From: Pseudolactococcus piscium
Lineage (GTDB): Bacteria > Bacillota > Bacilli > Lactobacillales > Streptococcaceae
Direction of reading: 5' to 3'
Assembly: GCF_002441695.1 (NCBI RefSeq)
Contig: NZ_JXJW01000003.1
Coordinates: 115,799 to 179,798 of the forward strand
DNA: 64,000 nucleotides
Shown here one piece after another: positions 23,888 to 32,314 of this stretch. Each line of letters begins with the position of its first letter. The stretch's first letter is position 1. The translations under genes were made by a program, and so were the position numbers. A model generated the notes under the pieces. That model was not told the DNA's origin and did no database searches. It was given only the letters and a program-made list of their open reading frames with translations.

Positions 23888-25042
23888 CTATTTGCTAGTA
23901 GAGGTGTGCTCAAGTACTTTTTCGACAGTCCATAGGGGATCTTTACGTCTGTCACGGTGAGCATCAGATGTGTCCAAAGGACGTAAACTGGCTGCTAGTT
24001 GGGCTTTTGCGGCTTCATTTCCAGGGAAGAGATGCGAGGGCAGGCTAAGGGATAAACCGGATGCTGCTTTTGTTTGGTCAATCCAAAATCCTGACGTCAT
24101 CAAGGCTTCCTCATAGCTATCCACAACACCCATACCTGATTTTACCATATCAAGTGCGCCAATTCCGGGTGTATAAGTCGCAATCTCAAAAAGGACACCA
24201 GGTGCAACTCGGACATATTCACTTGAGAAGTAAAATCGATCGACTAAACCAGAATGTGGTAAACGAAATGATTTGATCCGATCAATCCAGTAACTTAAGG
24301 TTTCGGGATTTGGTGTGCCTAAAGCCAAATGGTGAATTGTTCCATAACCTTGATAGGCATGAGGTTCTTGCTCACTCGCTTCTTGCAGGATGAGTGCAGC
24401 GCCATTACCGCCATTTGCGACTTCAAAGAGGTGTAAATCGGCTTCTTGACCAGCATACTTAAAGCCAAAGACGGTTTCTAAGATTGAGCGGAGGTTATCT
24501 GGTTTTTCTACTTTGATAAAGACTGGGCCAAGGCCTGTGATGCCATGTTCTGCGGGTACATTAGAAAGTTGCCATGAGCGACCAGTTGCTGCATCTCCGT
24601 TGTTGTTTTGGTCTGAGATGAGTTGATAGCGTTGGCCATCAAAGTCAGTAAATTCTAGCGTTTTTTGTCCGAATTTGCTTGTAATCTCCCCATGTGCAAC
24701 ATGCGCGTCATCAAATCGCGTCACCCAATAAGTAAGGGAAGCATCGGTCGGGACACGAAATGAAGCACGCTCGATATTATTAACGCCGTGTTGTCCTTTT
24801 GGAATGCCTTTAAAATCAAAGAAAGTCATATCTGCACCGTGTCCGTCTTCTTCGGTGAAGAAGAGGTGGTAAGTTTCATAATCATCTTGGTTAACAGTTA
24901 GTTTTGCTAACCTGAGTCCTAAAATATTTGTAAAAAAATCATAAATTTTTTGAGCACTTGAGGTGATTGCTGTCACATGGTGGACGCCACCAAGGACAAG
25001 GTTGTCGGGGATTTCTGTTACGATATGATTAGCGTTCATCAT
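23888..25042 (-). CDS. ring-cleaving dioxygenase, VOC family (MhqO-like)
   Basis: A two-module vicinal-oxygen-chelate protein related to Bacillus MhqO/MhqA, thought to open or detoxify hydroquinone rings. Metal ligands fit the pattern: His in GGVHHVTAI (about 21), His in TIHHLALG (about 240), and Glu in VLFEIATYTPG. It is 384 residues, longer than the usual 310-320. After TPG near residue 294 comes a segment of about 25 residues (IGALDMVKSG...LMTSG) before FWIDQTKA that looks like an in-frame insertion. The ribosome site is GGAG 8 bp before the first ATG. It is the middle gene of the operon. Confidence 0.85.
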   Translation of the reverse strand: MMNANHIVTEIPDNLVLGGVHHVTAITSSAQKIYDFFTNILGLRLAKLTVNQDDYETYHLFFTEEDGHGADMTFFDFKGIPKGQHGVNNIERASFRVPTDASLTYWVTRFDDAHVAHGEITSKFGQKTLEFTDFDGQRYQLISDQNNNGDAATGRSWQLSNVPAEHGITGLGPVFIKVEKPDNLRSILETVFGFKYAGQEADLHLFEVANGGNGAALILQEASEQEPHAYQGYGTIHHLALGTPNPETLSYWIDRIKSFRLPHSGLVDRFYFSSEYVRVAPGVLFEIATYTPGIGALDMVKSGMGVVDSYEEALMTSGFWIDQTKAASGLSLSLPSHLFPGNEAAKAQLAASLRPLDTSDAHRDRRKDPLWTVEKVLEHTSTSK

Positions 25043-25077
25043 TTAATTCTCCATTTTCTTTTAGGTAGCCAGTTTGG

Positions 25078-25698
25078 TCAGTGTGTCTTATCTAGCCAAT
25101 TTTTGGCAGCCATGATTTCATCTTGTGTTAGCTGATGGCCTGACGTGGTCTCAAAACTGGTAACTTGACAGCCAGCCTTTTTTAAATCCGTTTTTAATAA
25201 AGCAAATTCATTTTCTGGCACGATCGGGTCGTTCTTAGCATAGCTGAGAAAGACTTCTGTATGATCGACTTGGTGTGGTTTCGGGATATCTTCAAGTTGC
25301 ATGCCGTGAAATGCAATGACTTTATCAAACTGACAGATCCCCTTTAGTAACATATTTAGGGCCACATTTGCGCCATTTGAATAGCCTAAGGCAATCATAT
25401 TCTGTAACTTAATCTCATGTTTTTTAGCGAGTCGTACGATCTCATCAGCTAACCAGCTACTTTCTTCATTTAATGACTCAAGATCAAAATTCGCTTTGGT
25501 AAAGCCACCTGAACCGTGAAGCTTAAAATAGCGATTGCTACCTTGTTGATTGATTCGACCGCGAATCGATAAAATCGGATGGGTTGGGGCAATTTGATCA
25601 GCAATTGCTAATAGTTGAAGCTCATCTCCACCAGTACTATGTAACAATAAAAGCGGTGCTAAGTTGTTGTTACCAGCTTTAAACACATAATTTGTCAT
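25078..25698 (-). CDS. alpha/beta hydrolase / carboxylesterase (MhqD-like)
   Basis: A 206-residue serine hydrolase of the phospholipase/carboxylesterase family. The nucleophile elbow is LGYSNGANVAL near residues 119-129. The acid is in YAKNDPIVP and the histidine in SGHQLT. Its partner genes (MhqO-like dioxygenase, flavin reductase) match the Bacillus MhqR regulon for quinone and azo stress, where mhqD encodes such a hydrolase. It is first in the operon, with ribosome site AAGGAGAC. A 40-bp palindrome covers the promoter upstream. Confidence 0.86.
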   Translation of the reverse strand: MTNYVFKAGNNNLAPLLLLHSTGGDELQLLAIADQIAPTHPILSIRGRINQQGSNRYFKLHGSGGFTKANFDLESLNEESSWLADEIVRLAKKHEIKLQNMIALGYSNGANVALNMLLKGICQFDKVIAFHGMQLEDIPKPHQVDHTEVFLSYAKNDPIVPENEFALLKTDLKKAGCQVTSFETTSGHQLTQDEIMAAKNWLDKTH

Positions 25699-25731
25699 CT
25701 TGTCTCCTTATAAATAGATACGGTAAGTAAA

Positions 25732-25771
25732 AACTCGCCCTTTGTTTACAATTGTAAACAAAGGGCGAGTT
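25732..25771 (-). promoter_or_regulatory. 40-bp perfect palindrome, operator of the mhq-like operon
   Basis: AACTCGCCCTTTGTTTACAA followed by its exact reverse complement, with no spacer. The core TTTACAATTGTAAA has the look of a MarR-family operator. It overlaps the spacer, the -10 and the start region of the promoter below. Confidence 0.85.
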
Positions 25772-25779
25772 GATGTCAA
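25751..25779 (-). promoter_or_regulatory. Promoter of the mhq-like operon
   Basis: On the minus strand: TTGACA (25779-25774), exactly 17 bp, then TACAAT (25756-25751). This near-consensus promoter is expected to be strong unless repressed at the overlapping palindrome. Confidence 0.85.
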
Positions 25780-25836
25780 GAAATTCGATTTAGGGAAAAA
25801 TGAATCGTTAAAGCTAGTAAAACCTTTGCCTTGGCA

Positions 25837-26772
25837 TCAGTGTTTCCCATCAGAGTCGAGATAGGCTTTGAAACTCGTATGCTCGTGACTATCTGATGTG
25901 GTAACCGTACAGCTTTTGAACTGCGTCATATTTGGGGCAATCACCGCTCTATAGGCTGATACGGAGATAGCTTGAGACAAGGTTGAATCAGGGATTTTAT
26001 AAGTCATCGTGACGTCTCCCAGTGTCATGAATAAATCCTTGAAGGTAAGCTGTTCGATACTTTTTTGGGTATCTTTTAACTGTTGTGGATTGTCCCATGA
26101 GCTGCCAAGTAGTCTCTCAAGATCTGTTTTTGAGAATTTGAATCTAGCATCAGAAATAGCTTTTTGTTTAAAGTCTACTGACATTGAGCCATCACGTGCA
26201 CCACCGAAAAATGAGGCAACAAACCCCAAATATTTTGGGGTTGATAAGGTCAATTTAGCATCAGGAGATGGAGAGTCATGTTTTAAATTGACTTGTGCAT
26301 TGGCTACTGAATTAGACCAGGTCCCCGTCATGGCAGTTTCATACTGTACTAAACAAGCTTGCGTCTTATTTAACCAAGCTTCATTGATCGACTTGATACG
26401 ACGGTCAAGCGCTTTATATTGACGAGATGCTAGTCGATAGTAGTATTTTGGTTGTTTTTGGATGTCGTCTGTTAAAGTCATAACGTTACCTGAAGCATCA
26501 AATTTGACTTTATAGTTAAGAGACTTAAGATAGGTCAAGGTGTGTTGTCTAGGGTTAAATGTATAGTTAGCGTCTTTAGTAAAATTGACTTGATTAGCTA
26601 CCACATTCCCTGATGTTAGTAAATCAGCACCATTATTAGCCCGAATAGGGTCTAGGACTAAGATCCAGTTACCTTTTAGTAAGGTCGTTTCTGATTTCAA
26701 AAATTTTCCACAGGATGAGAGGGAGACACAGGCAAAAAATAGGCAGCAAATCGTTAGTAGTTTCTTGCTCAT
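25837..26772 (-). CDS. lipoprotein of unknown function, paralogue of the preceding gene
   Basis: A 311-residue lipoprotein with lipobox LSSC (Cys21). I do not recognise a named family. The body is beta-rich, with a start resembling KGNWILV and a middle region YYYRLASRQYKALDRRIKSINEAWLNKTQ then MTGTWSNS. The same order (KGDW, YYRVGSRLEKRKQNEI, NQTWAKK, LVGTWSG) occurs in the gene upstream, so the two appear to be diverged tandem duplicates. Each may hold two lipocalin-like 'GTW' strands. It overlaps the upstream gene by 4 bp and is probably translationally coupled. Confidence 0.75.
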   Translation of the reverse strand: MSKKLLTICCLFFACVSLSSCGKFLKSETTLLKGNWILVLDPIRANNGADLLTSGNVVANQVNFTKDANYTFNPRQHTLTYLKSLNYKVKFDASGNVMTLTDDIQKQPKYYYRLASRQYKALDRRIKSINEAWLNKTQACLVQYETAMTGTWSNSVANAQVNLKHDSPSPDAKLTLSTPKYLGFVASFFGGARDGSMSVDFKQKAISDARFKFSKTDLERLLGSSWDNPQQLKDTQKSIEQLTFKDLFMTLGDVTMTYKIPDSTLSQAISVSAYRAVIAPNMTQFKSCTVTTSDSHEHTSFKAYLDSDGKH

Positions 26773-27785
26773 GTTGTTGGCACCACCTTAGTCGTTTCAC
26801 CAGAAAGTTGCACACCTTCATCACCACACTGGGTAATGACGAGTGGCTCATCAAATGATAGTTTGCCATCTTTATAGGATAGGCCTGAGAGTGTGACATC
26901 TTGTGAAATAGTACCAGCTGAGGTTGTCACATCGTAGGAAAAACTGATCAGTTTAATTCGACTAAACAGCTCCTCATTAGATAGGTTACGAATAATCGAC
27001 AGCAGGTTTTCAGGATCCGTAGGGATATAATCAGAAGGTTCTAGTCCTAAGATGCCATTGATCTGATAGCTAGCATATGCGTTAGTTATTGCTTGTGTAT
27101 CGAAGTTTGTCAGATTATCCGAGGATGCGTGAAACGTGATGTGATTTTCTGTATCAAAGGTTAGGGTCTGCATACCGGGCGCCCAAGCTACCCCTAGTGC
27201 TGTCGTCTGTGTGGCTTTAAATCGACCAGACCAAGTACCAACCAAACTTTCTTTGACTGTGTTCTCTATAAATTCAGCTTTTTTTGCCCATGTTTGGTTG
27301 AGCTCGGAGAGTGCAGCCTTTTGTTCTTTTTCGGCTGTTTTAATTTCATTTTGCTTACGCTTTTCAAGCCGACTACCGACACGGTAATAAGTTTTCCATT
27401 TGTCATTTGTTCCCGAAATTTTAAGGGTTAGGCTATCTCCCCCTTGTTTTAAAGCGTAATCATAGCTATGATTGTTCACGCTAAATTGTTTTTGTTTACG
27501 CTGTAGTTGATAGCGGCTAGGAGATCCTTCGAAAAATGTCACATTACTTTGTGTGAATGTGATTTTGTCGCTAGTCGCTGGGTTGACGCCTAGTATTTTT
27601 TTCATGCTGTCAGCACTAGACGTTTTTGGTAGGGTTATCTTACTTACTGAATAAGTAACCCAGTCGCCTTTTATTGCTTTTTCGTTTTGGCTTGTTGTTT
27701 GTGATCCTGTTTGATAATGACTGGCACTAAAGAATGCTATGGCTAATAAGGTCGGTATGGCTATGATAGCCAAAATTTTTTTCAT
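26769..27785 (-). CDS. secreted or membrane-anchored protein of unknown function
   Basis: A 338-residue protein with an N-terminal hydrophobic segment (residues 4-21) and no lipobox cysteine, so it is either secreted or anchored by this helix. A charged, probably helical stretch (residues about 140-185, rich in K, E and Q) links two beta-rich regions. Each region starts with a G-[DT]-W sequence (KGDWVTYS, VGTWSGRF). It shares this plan with the lipoprotein gene that follows. A TetR gene lies divergently upstream with shared inverted repeats, which suggests inducible control. Confidence 0.72.
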   Translation of the reverse strand: MKKILAIIAIPTLLAIAFFSASHYQTGSQTTSQNEKAIKGDWVTYSVSKITLPKTSSADSMKKILGVNPATSDKITFTQSNVTFFEGSPSRYQLQRKQKQFSVNNHSYDYALKQGGDSLTLKISGTNDKWKTYYRVGSRLEKRKQNEIKTAEKEQKAALSELNQTWAKKAEFIENTVKESLVGTWSGRFKATQTTALGVAWAPGMQTLTFDTENHITFHASSDNLTNFDTQAITNAYASYQINGILGLEPSDYIPTDPENLLSIIRNLSNEELFSRIKLISFSYDVTTSAGTISQDVTLSGLSYKDGKLSFDEPLVITQCGDEGVQLSGETTKVVPTT

Positions 27786-27843
27786 CGTTTGTGTTTGCTC
27801 CTATAGAAAAGTATCTAGTTTTAAACTAGGGATGACACCAAAA

Positions 27844-27905
27844 TAGTATCATTTTAGATTTTAATTATACACCTTTTATTAGAAAAATGTTCGAAAATGA
27901 TACTA
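27844..27905. promoter_or_regulatory. Split inverted repeat in the TetR divergent promoter region
   Basis: TAGTATCATTTT (27844-27855) and AAAATGATACTA (27894-27905) are perfect 12-bp inverted arms 38 bp apart. A minus-strand TATAAT (27864-27869) lies between them. They probably bind the TetR protein. Confidence 0.55.
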
Positions 27906-27949
27906 GTGTAGACACGATGTGTTTATTTTATTGTAAGAGGTGAAACGTC

Positions 27950-28504
27950 GTGGAAAATAGAAAAGAACATACAAAAGTAAGACTTCGTGATGCGATGATC
28001 CAATTATTACAAGAAAAAGCATTTGATCAAATCTCGACGACTGAATTAGTCAAGGTTGCACAAATCAGTAGAAGTGGCTTTTATAAGTATTATAGAGATA
28101 AAGATGATATGATTGCCAAATATCAAAAGGCCTTATTTAACACGATTGATTATATTTTTGAAAAGAATAAAGGGTATTTACAAAAAAACTTGCTCGAAAC
28201 GTATGAACTATTAGATAAAAATGACATTTATGCGGCTTTGTTTTCCAAAAATGGGAATAAAGAAAGTCAGCAATTTATGCAGGAACAATTAAAAATGATC
28301 TTAGATCGCTCGCTGTTATCTGAGGATATGAGACAGGAGCAGCAAGATAGCTTAACGGATATTTATGCGATAACTTATTATGTTAATGCCGTATTTGGTT
28401 TGACACAAACATGGATTCAGCGCAAACGTAAGGAATCACCGGAGCAAATCGTAGCCCTTTTAATGGCACTAATTAACAGAAGTGACTCATTGCCTTATTC
28501 GTAG
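27950..28504 (+). CDS. TetR/AcrR family transcriptional regulator
   Basis: A 184-residue TetR protein. The helix-turn-helix lies at about residues 9-55 (TKVRLRDAMIQLLQEKAFDQISTTELVKVAQISRSGFYKYYRDKDDMIAKYQ). The C-terminal ligand domain is of the type often coded next to YhgE/Pip genes. The start is GTG 27950 after AAGAGGTGAAAC. A broken YhgE/Pip gene follows 22 bp downstream, and a two-gene secreted protein operon is divergent. It probably represses both directions through the repeats at 27844-27905. Confidence 0.9.
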   Translation: MENRKEHTKVRLRDAMIQLLQEKAFDQISTTELVKVAQISRSGFYKYYRDKDDMIAKYQKALFNTIDYIFEKNKGYLQKNLLETYELLDKNDIYAALFSKNGNKESQQFMQEQLKMILDRSLLSEDMRQEQQDSLTDIYAITYYVNAVFGLTQTWIQRKRKESPEQIVALLMALINRSDSLPYS

Positions 28505-28526
28505 TTAGTATCAAACAGGAGAAAAA

Positions 28527-30378
28527 ATGAAACATATCAAAAATACATGGAAATTAGTTGTGATCGACTGGCAATTATTATGACACTGCAAGAAAAAATC
28601 CCTGAAATCGAAAATGCTGGTAAACAACTTGCCATGATTGATCAAGATTTTGACGGTGTCCAAAAAACGATGACCGATGGTATTCAGGAAGTAAAACAAG
28701 GCCTCACCATCATTAATCAAGTCCAAACACAGTTGCCGGCTATCAAGCAACTTGGTAAAAAGCTTGTACGCTTGCTGATATCAGTTTAAAAGGCGCAACA
28801 GATCTTAAAACAGCCCTACCTGGTATTACAAGTAGTGTGAAGGTAACCCTCCAATCTTTGCAAAATCTTGCTGATAATACAACCTCTATTGTGACAACAA
28901 TCAAGCAAGCCGTAGCAGATGGTAAGTTGACACCGGACGAAAAAAGGCAAATTGCTGGTCTGGTACAAGCCTACCAAGCCAATATTGCTGCGCAACAGAC
29001 TGCTATCCAGAACCTCATTAATTTCATGACAGAACTTGAGAAAAACTCGGGTAATCAGGATCTGGAGCCTACGATTAATCAATTAACAAATTTGAGCACC
29101 ACATTAGGTGGGATCAGTGATAAAGTTGGCAAAGTCAATACGCGCATCCAAAATGGCGATTTGTCAAAAATAGACGCGCTACTGGATGAGATTGGTACCT
29201 TAGCCAAAAATCTGTTAACGCAAGCACAGGCGATTGATTTTGATAAGCTACTTCAGGCAACCAGTGCAACAGTTAGTAATGCGATTAGCATCCTTGAAAA
29301 ATATCAGAACGAAATGCCCGCGATCAAGCAAGAAGTACATGATGCGAGCACGATGTTAAACGGCAACATGGGGGCAATCATTGCTGGCATCAACAAAGGT
29401 GCCTCACTTTATCAAAATGACTTACCACTTGTCACGCAAAAATTAGCTGCTGCAGCTAATTTTGTCAAAACTGACTACCCAGGTATTCGTAAAGATTTGA
29501 CGCAGACACTTGGCACAATCAATGATAAGATGCCAGACTTAGAAAAAGCCTTGGATAGCGCAAATGACTTAATCGTCAACGATTGGCCTAATATTAAAGC
29601 AGGCGTTCAAAAGGCAGCAGACGCTATCCGAAAGGGTGAGCAAGAAGTTGATTTAGGAGATATCGTCAAACTTTTGAAACTAGATGCGACTAAAGAAAGT
29701 GATTTCTTAACACAGCCTGTAGACATTCAAGAGAATGCGATCTATCCAATTGCCAATAATGGGTCTGCTAGTACACCTTTTTATACAGCACTTTGTTTAT
29801 GGGTGGGTGCGGTCTTATTCTCTAGTCTTGCTGTAACGCAAGTCCATCTTAGAGAAAAAGATAAAGGACGCTTTATTAAAAGAGAACAGTTTTCTGCACG
29901 TATGCTGACCTTTATCGTGATGGGCATTGGTCAGGCCTTGATTGTGACTTTAGGGAACTACTTTGGTTTAGGTGTCTCGGTTCATAACCCATTTTACAGT
30001 GTTTTATTTGCGGTACTGATCTGGATTGTATTCATGACCATGGTCTATGTACTTGTGGCCCTGTTTGGTAATATCGGTAAGGGAATTGCGATTATTATTT
30101 TGGTCTTGTCTATCTCCGGTGGGGGTAGGAACTATCCGATTCAAGTATCCGGTAAGTTCTTCCAAGCCATTAATCCATATCTCCCATTTACGCATGCTGT
30201 CAACCTATTACGGGAGTCAGCAGGTGGTATATCCTGGGCAAATGCTTGGGTTGCTATTGCGATTTTGATCGCTGTTGCGCTTCTCTTCGGTTCGGTCGGG
30301 TTATGGCTCTTCCCACATCTAGAAGCAACATCGAAAAAAATATCAGAAGCAACAAAAAGAAGTCATATTTTTCATTGA
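28527..30378 (+). pseudogene. YhgE/Pip domain membrane protein, disrupted by deletion and frameshift
   Basis: Three adjacent frames together resemble a YhgE/Pip (phage infection protein) gene. Frame one runs from ATG 28527 with the typical start [16 protein letters not shown] and stops at 28581. Frame two (about 28575-28770) continues with [20 protein letters not shown] but ends at 28789. Frame three carries the long coiled middle and the five-helix C-terminus ([16 protein letters not shown]) to 30378. The first membrane helix and the extracellular part that should follow it are missing, and a frameshift lies near the A run at 28757-28761. GTG 28837 could still give a 513-residue C-terminal fragment. 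Confidence 0.82.
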
Positions 30379-30383
30379 TAGTA

Positions 30384-30416
30384 AGCCATGTCTTCTTCAT
30401 GTGGCTTTTTCTTTTA
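30384..30416 (+). terminator. Terminator after the YhgE pseudogene
   Basis: AAGCCATG and CATGTGGCTT pair with one bulge, followed by Ts. Confidence 0.65.
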
Positions 30417-30417
30417 A

Positions 30418-30509
30418 TGATATAAGGTGGTGAAGGGGCGCGTAACTTTGCTGGTTTATGACCCAGGTGTCCTGATGCTAGTAGGAACTTCCCACATGGG
30501 TGTTTTTTT
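30418..30509 (+). ncRNA. Structured leader or attenuator before the ABC exporter operon
   Basis: TGATATAAG (30418-30426) could be an extended -10. Downstream, ACCCAGGTG (30461-30469) pairs with CACATGGGT (30493-30501) with one mismatch. An inner TCCT/AGGA stem and seven Ts (30503-30509) follow. It looks like a terminator on a transcript of about 75 nt, and I do not recognise a riboswitch class. The rest of 30510-30595 holds the exporter promoter only. Confidence 0.4.
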
Positions 30510-30595
30510 GAATGCTAAATATAACAAACATATTTTTGCTATCCCATCTTATTTGAGCTACAATATATTTAATATGTAAAAATGAAGGGAGTTTT

Positions 30596-32314
30596 GTGAG
30601 ACGTTTATTAAAATATGCACGGGACTATCGAAAACAGATTATTTTAGGGCCTTTTTTCAAATTTTTAGAGGCAGTATTTGAATTGGTATTGCCTTTATTA
30701 ATGGCCAAAATGATTGACCAGGGTATACGTGCTGGTGATAAGGGAATGGTTTGGGAAATGGTCGGTTGGATGGTTGCCATGTCGATCATTGGGATGATTT
30801 GTGCCATTATTTGTCAGTATTATTCATCTATTGCCTCTCAAGGATTTGGTACTGAACTGCGTAACCAACTGATGAAGAAAATCAACCAATTATCCCATCA
30901 GGATTTAAATCAGTTCGGGACAGATACCTTGATTACCCGTTTAACGAACGATATCAATCAGCTACAATTGGCTTTGGCCATGCTGATTCGACTAGTTGTT
31001 CGTGCGCCCTTCTTAAGTATCGGCTCTGTTATCATGGCTTTTTATATCGACTGGCAGACTGGCTTACTTTATCTCATTTTACTACCTGTATTCTGTGTGA
31101 TTTTATTTTTTATCGTGCGTTACAGTGTGCCTTTATATAAGCGCGTCCAAGAAAAATTGGACCAGTTAAATGAATTAGTCAATCAGAATCTAAGTGGTGT
31201 ACGTGTCATTCGTGCTTTTGCAAGACGCAAGAGCGATGTCAAACATTTTGATAAAGCAACTGATGACCTGGCAAATGTTTATCAACGTGTGACCAATCTT
31301 TCAGCCTTATTATCACCAGCAACAACACTTGTCATGAATTTAGGGATTGTTGCCTTGATTTATATCGGTGGCATCAAAGTCAATACGGGACACTTAACAC
31401 CAGGTGAAGTATTGGCTTTGATTAATTATATGAATCAGATGTTGCTTGCCTTGATTGTCGTCTCTAACCTTGTCGTTATCTTCACACGTGCAGCAGCTTC
31501 TGCAGGTCGTGTCAATCAAGTATTTGACCAAGTGTCGTCTTTAAGCCAACCAGAGCAGGCTAAGACATCGCCTAATCAAGCAGATTTCATCCAATTTGAT
31601 AAGGTTGCTTTCCGCTATGAAGCCAAAGCTGGTTTGTCACTAGAAGACATCAGTTTTACGCTAAAAGCAGGCGAATTTCTAGGGATTACAGGTGCAACGG
31701 GGAGTGGTAAATCGACCTTAACCCAGTTGATTCCACGGTTTTATGATGTTGCAGCAGGTCATGTCAGGGTCAATGGGCTAGATGTCCGTGATTGGAATCT
31801 TGAAAAATTACGGCAACAAATGGCCTTTGTCCCTCAGACATCAGTCTTATTCCACGGCACGATTCGAGAGAATTTGCAGTGGGGGGATCCAACTGCTACA
31901 GATGATGCCTGTTGGCAGGCTCTCACGACAGCCCAATGTCGGGAGTTTGTCGAAAAACTACCAGACGGGTTGGACACGATGGTCATGGAGAATGGTAAGA
32001 ATTTCTCTGGTGGTCAAAAACAACGGTTGACGATTGCTCGTGCTTTGATTCGCAAGCCAAGGCTTTTGATCTTGGATGATTCGCTTTCTGCCTTGGATTA
32101 CCAAACAGATTTGGATTTACGAAAAGCTCTGGCCCGTGATCTGGATAGTGCAATCATTATCATCTCGCAACGTGTTCGCTCAATTCAACACGCCAATCAA
32201 ATACTCGTTTTAGATAATGGTCGCTTGGCTGGTAAAGGGAGTCATGATGACTTATTAAGCACATCACCTGAATACCAAGCCATTATCGCATCTCAGGAGG
32301 AAACACATGACTAA
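30596..32314 (+). CDS. ABC exporter half-transporter, degenerate-site subunit
   Basis: A 572-residue half-transporter: six membrane helices (residues about 15-310) then an ATPase domain. Walker A GATGSGKST is at 366-374 and signature FSGGQ at 470-474. The Walker B is LLILDDS, so Asp495 replaces the catalytic Glu. That marks the subunit carrying the degenerate site in heterodimeric exporters such as TM287/288, LmrCD, EfrAB or PatAB. The start is GTG 30596 with GAAGGGAG upstream. It overlaps the next gene by 8 bp. Multidrug export is likely, but the substrate is unknown. Confidence 0.92.
   Translation: MRRLLKYARDYRKQIILGPFFKFLEAVFELVLPLLMAKMIDQGIRAGDKGMVWEMVGWMVAMSIIGMICAIICQYYSSIASQGFGTELRNQLMKKINQLSHQDLNQFGTDTLITRLTNDINQLQLALAMLIRLVVRAPFLSIGSVIMAFYIDWQTGLLYLILLPVFCVILFFIVRYSVPLYKRVQEKLDQLNELVNQNLSGVRVIRAFARRKSDVKHFDKATDDLANVYQRVTNLSALLSPATTLVMNLGIVALIYIGGIKVNTGHLTPGEVLALINYMNQMLLALIVVSNLVVIFTRAAASAGRVNQVFDQVSSLSQPEQAKTSPNQADFIQFDKVAFRYEAKAGLSLEDISFTLKAGEFLGITGATGSGKSTLTQLIPRFYDVAAGHVRVNGLDVRDWNLEKLRQQMAFVPQTSVLFHGTIRENLQWGDPTATDDACWQALTTAQCREFVEKLPDGLDTMVMENGKNFSGGQKQRLTIARALIRKPRLLILDDSLSALDYQTDLDLRKALARDLDSAIIIISQRVRSIQHANQILVLDNGRLAGKGSHDDLLSTSPEYQAIIASQEETHD

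Noticed and set aside
28547..28789. Separate small gene before the YhgE fragment
   Set aside because: Its reading matches the middle of a YhgE/Pip protein and its start lies inside the frame of the true N-terminus. It is a piece of the broken gene.
30455..30513. T-box leader
   Set aside because: No TGGNACCGCG antiterminator sequence and no specifier loop pattern.
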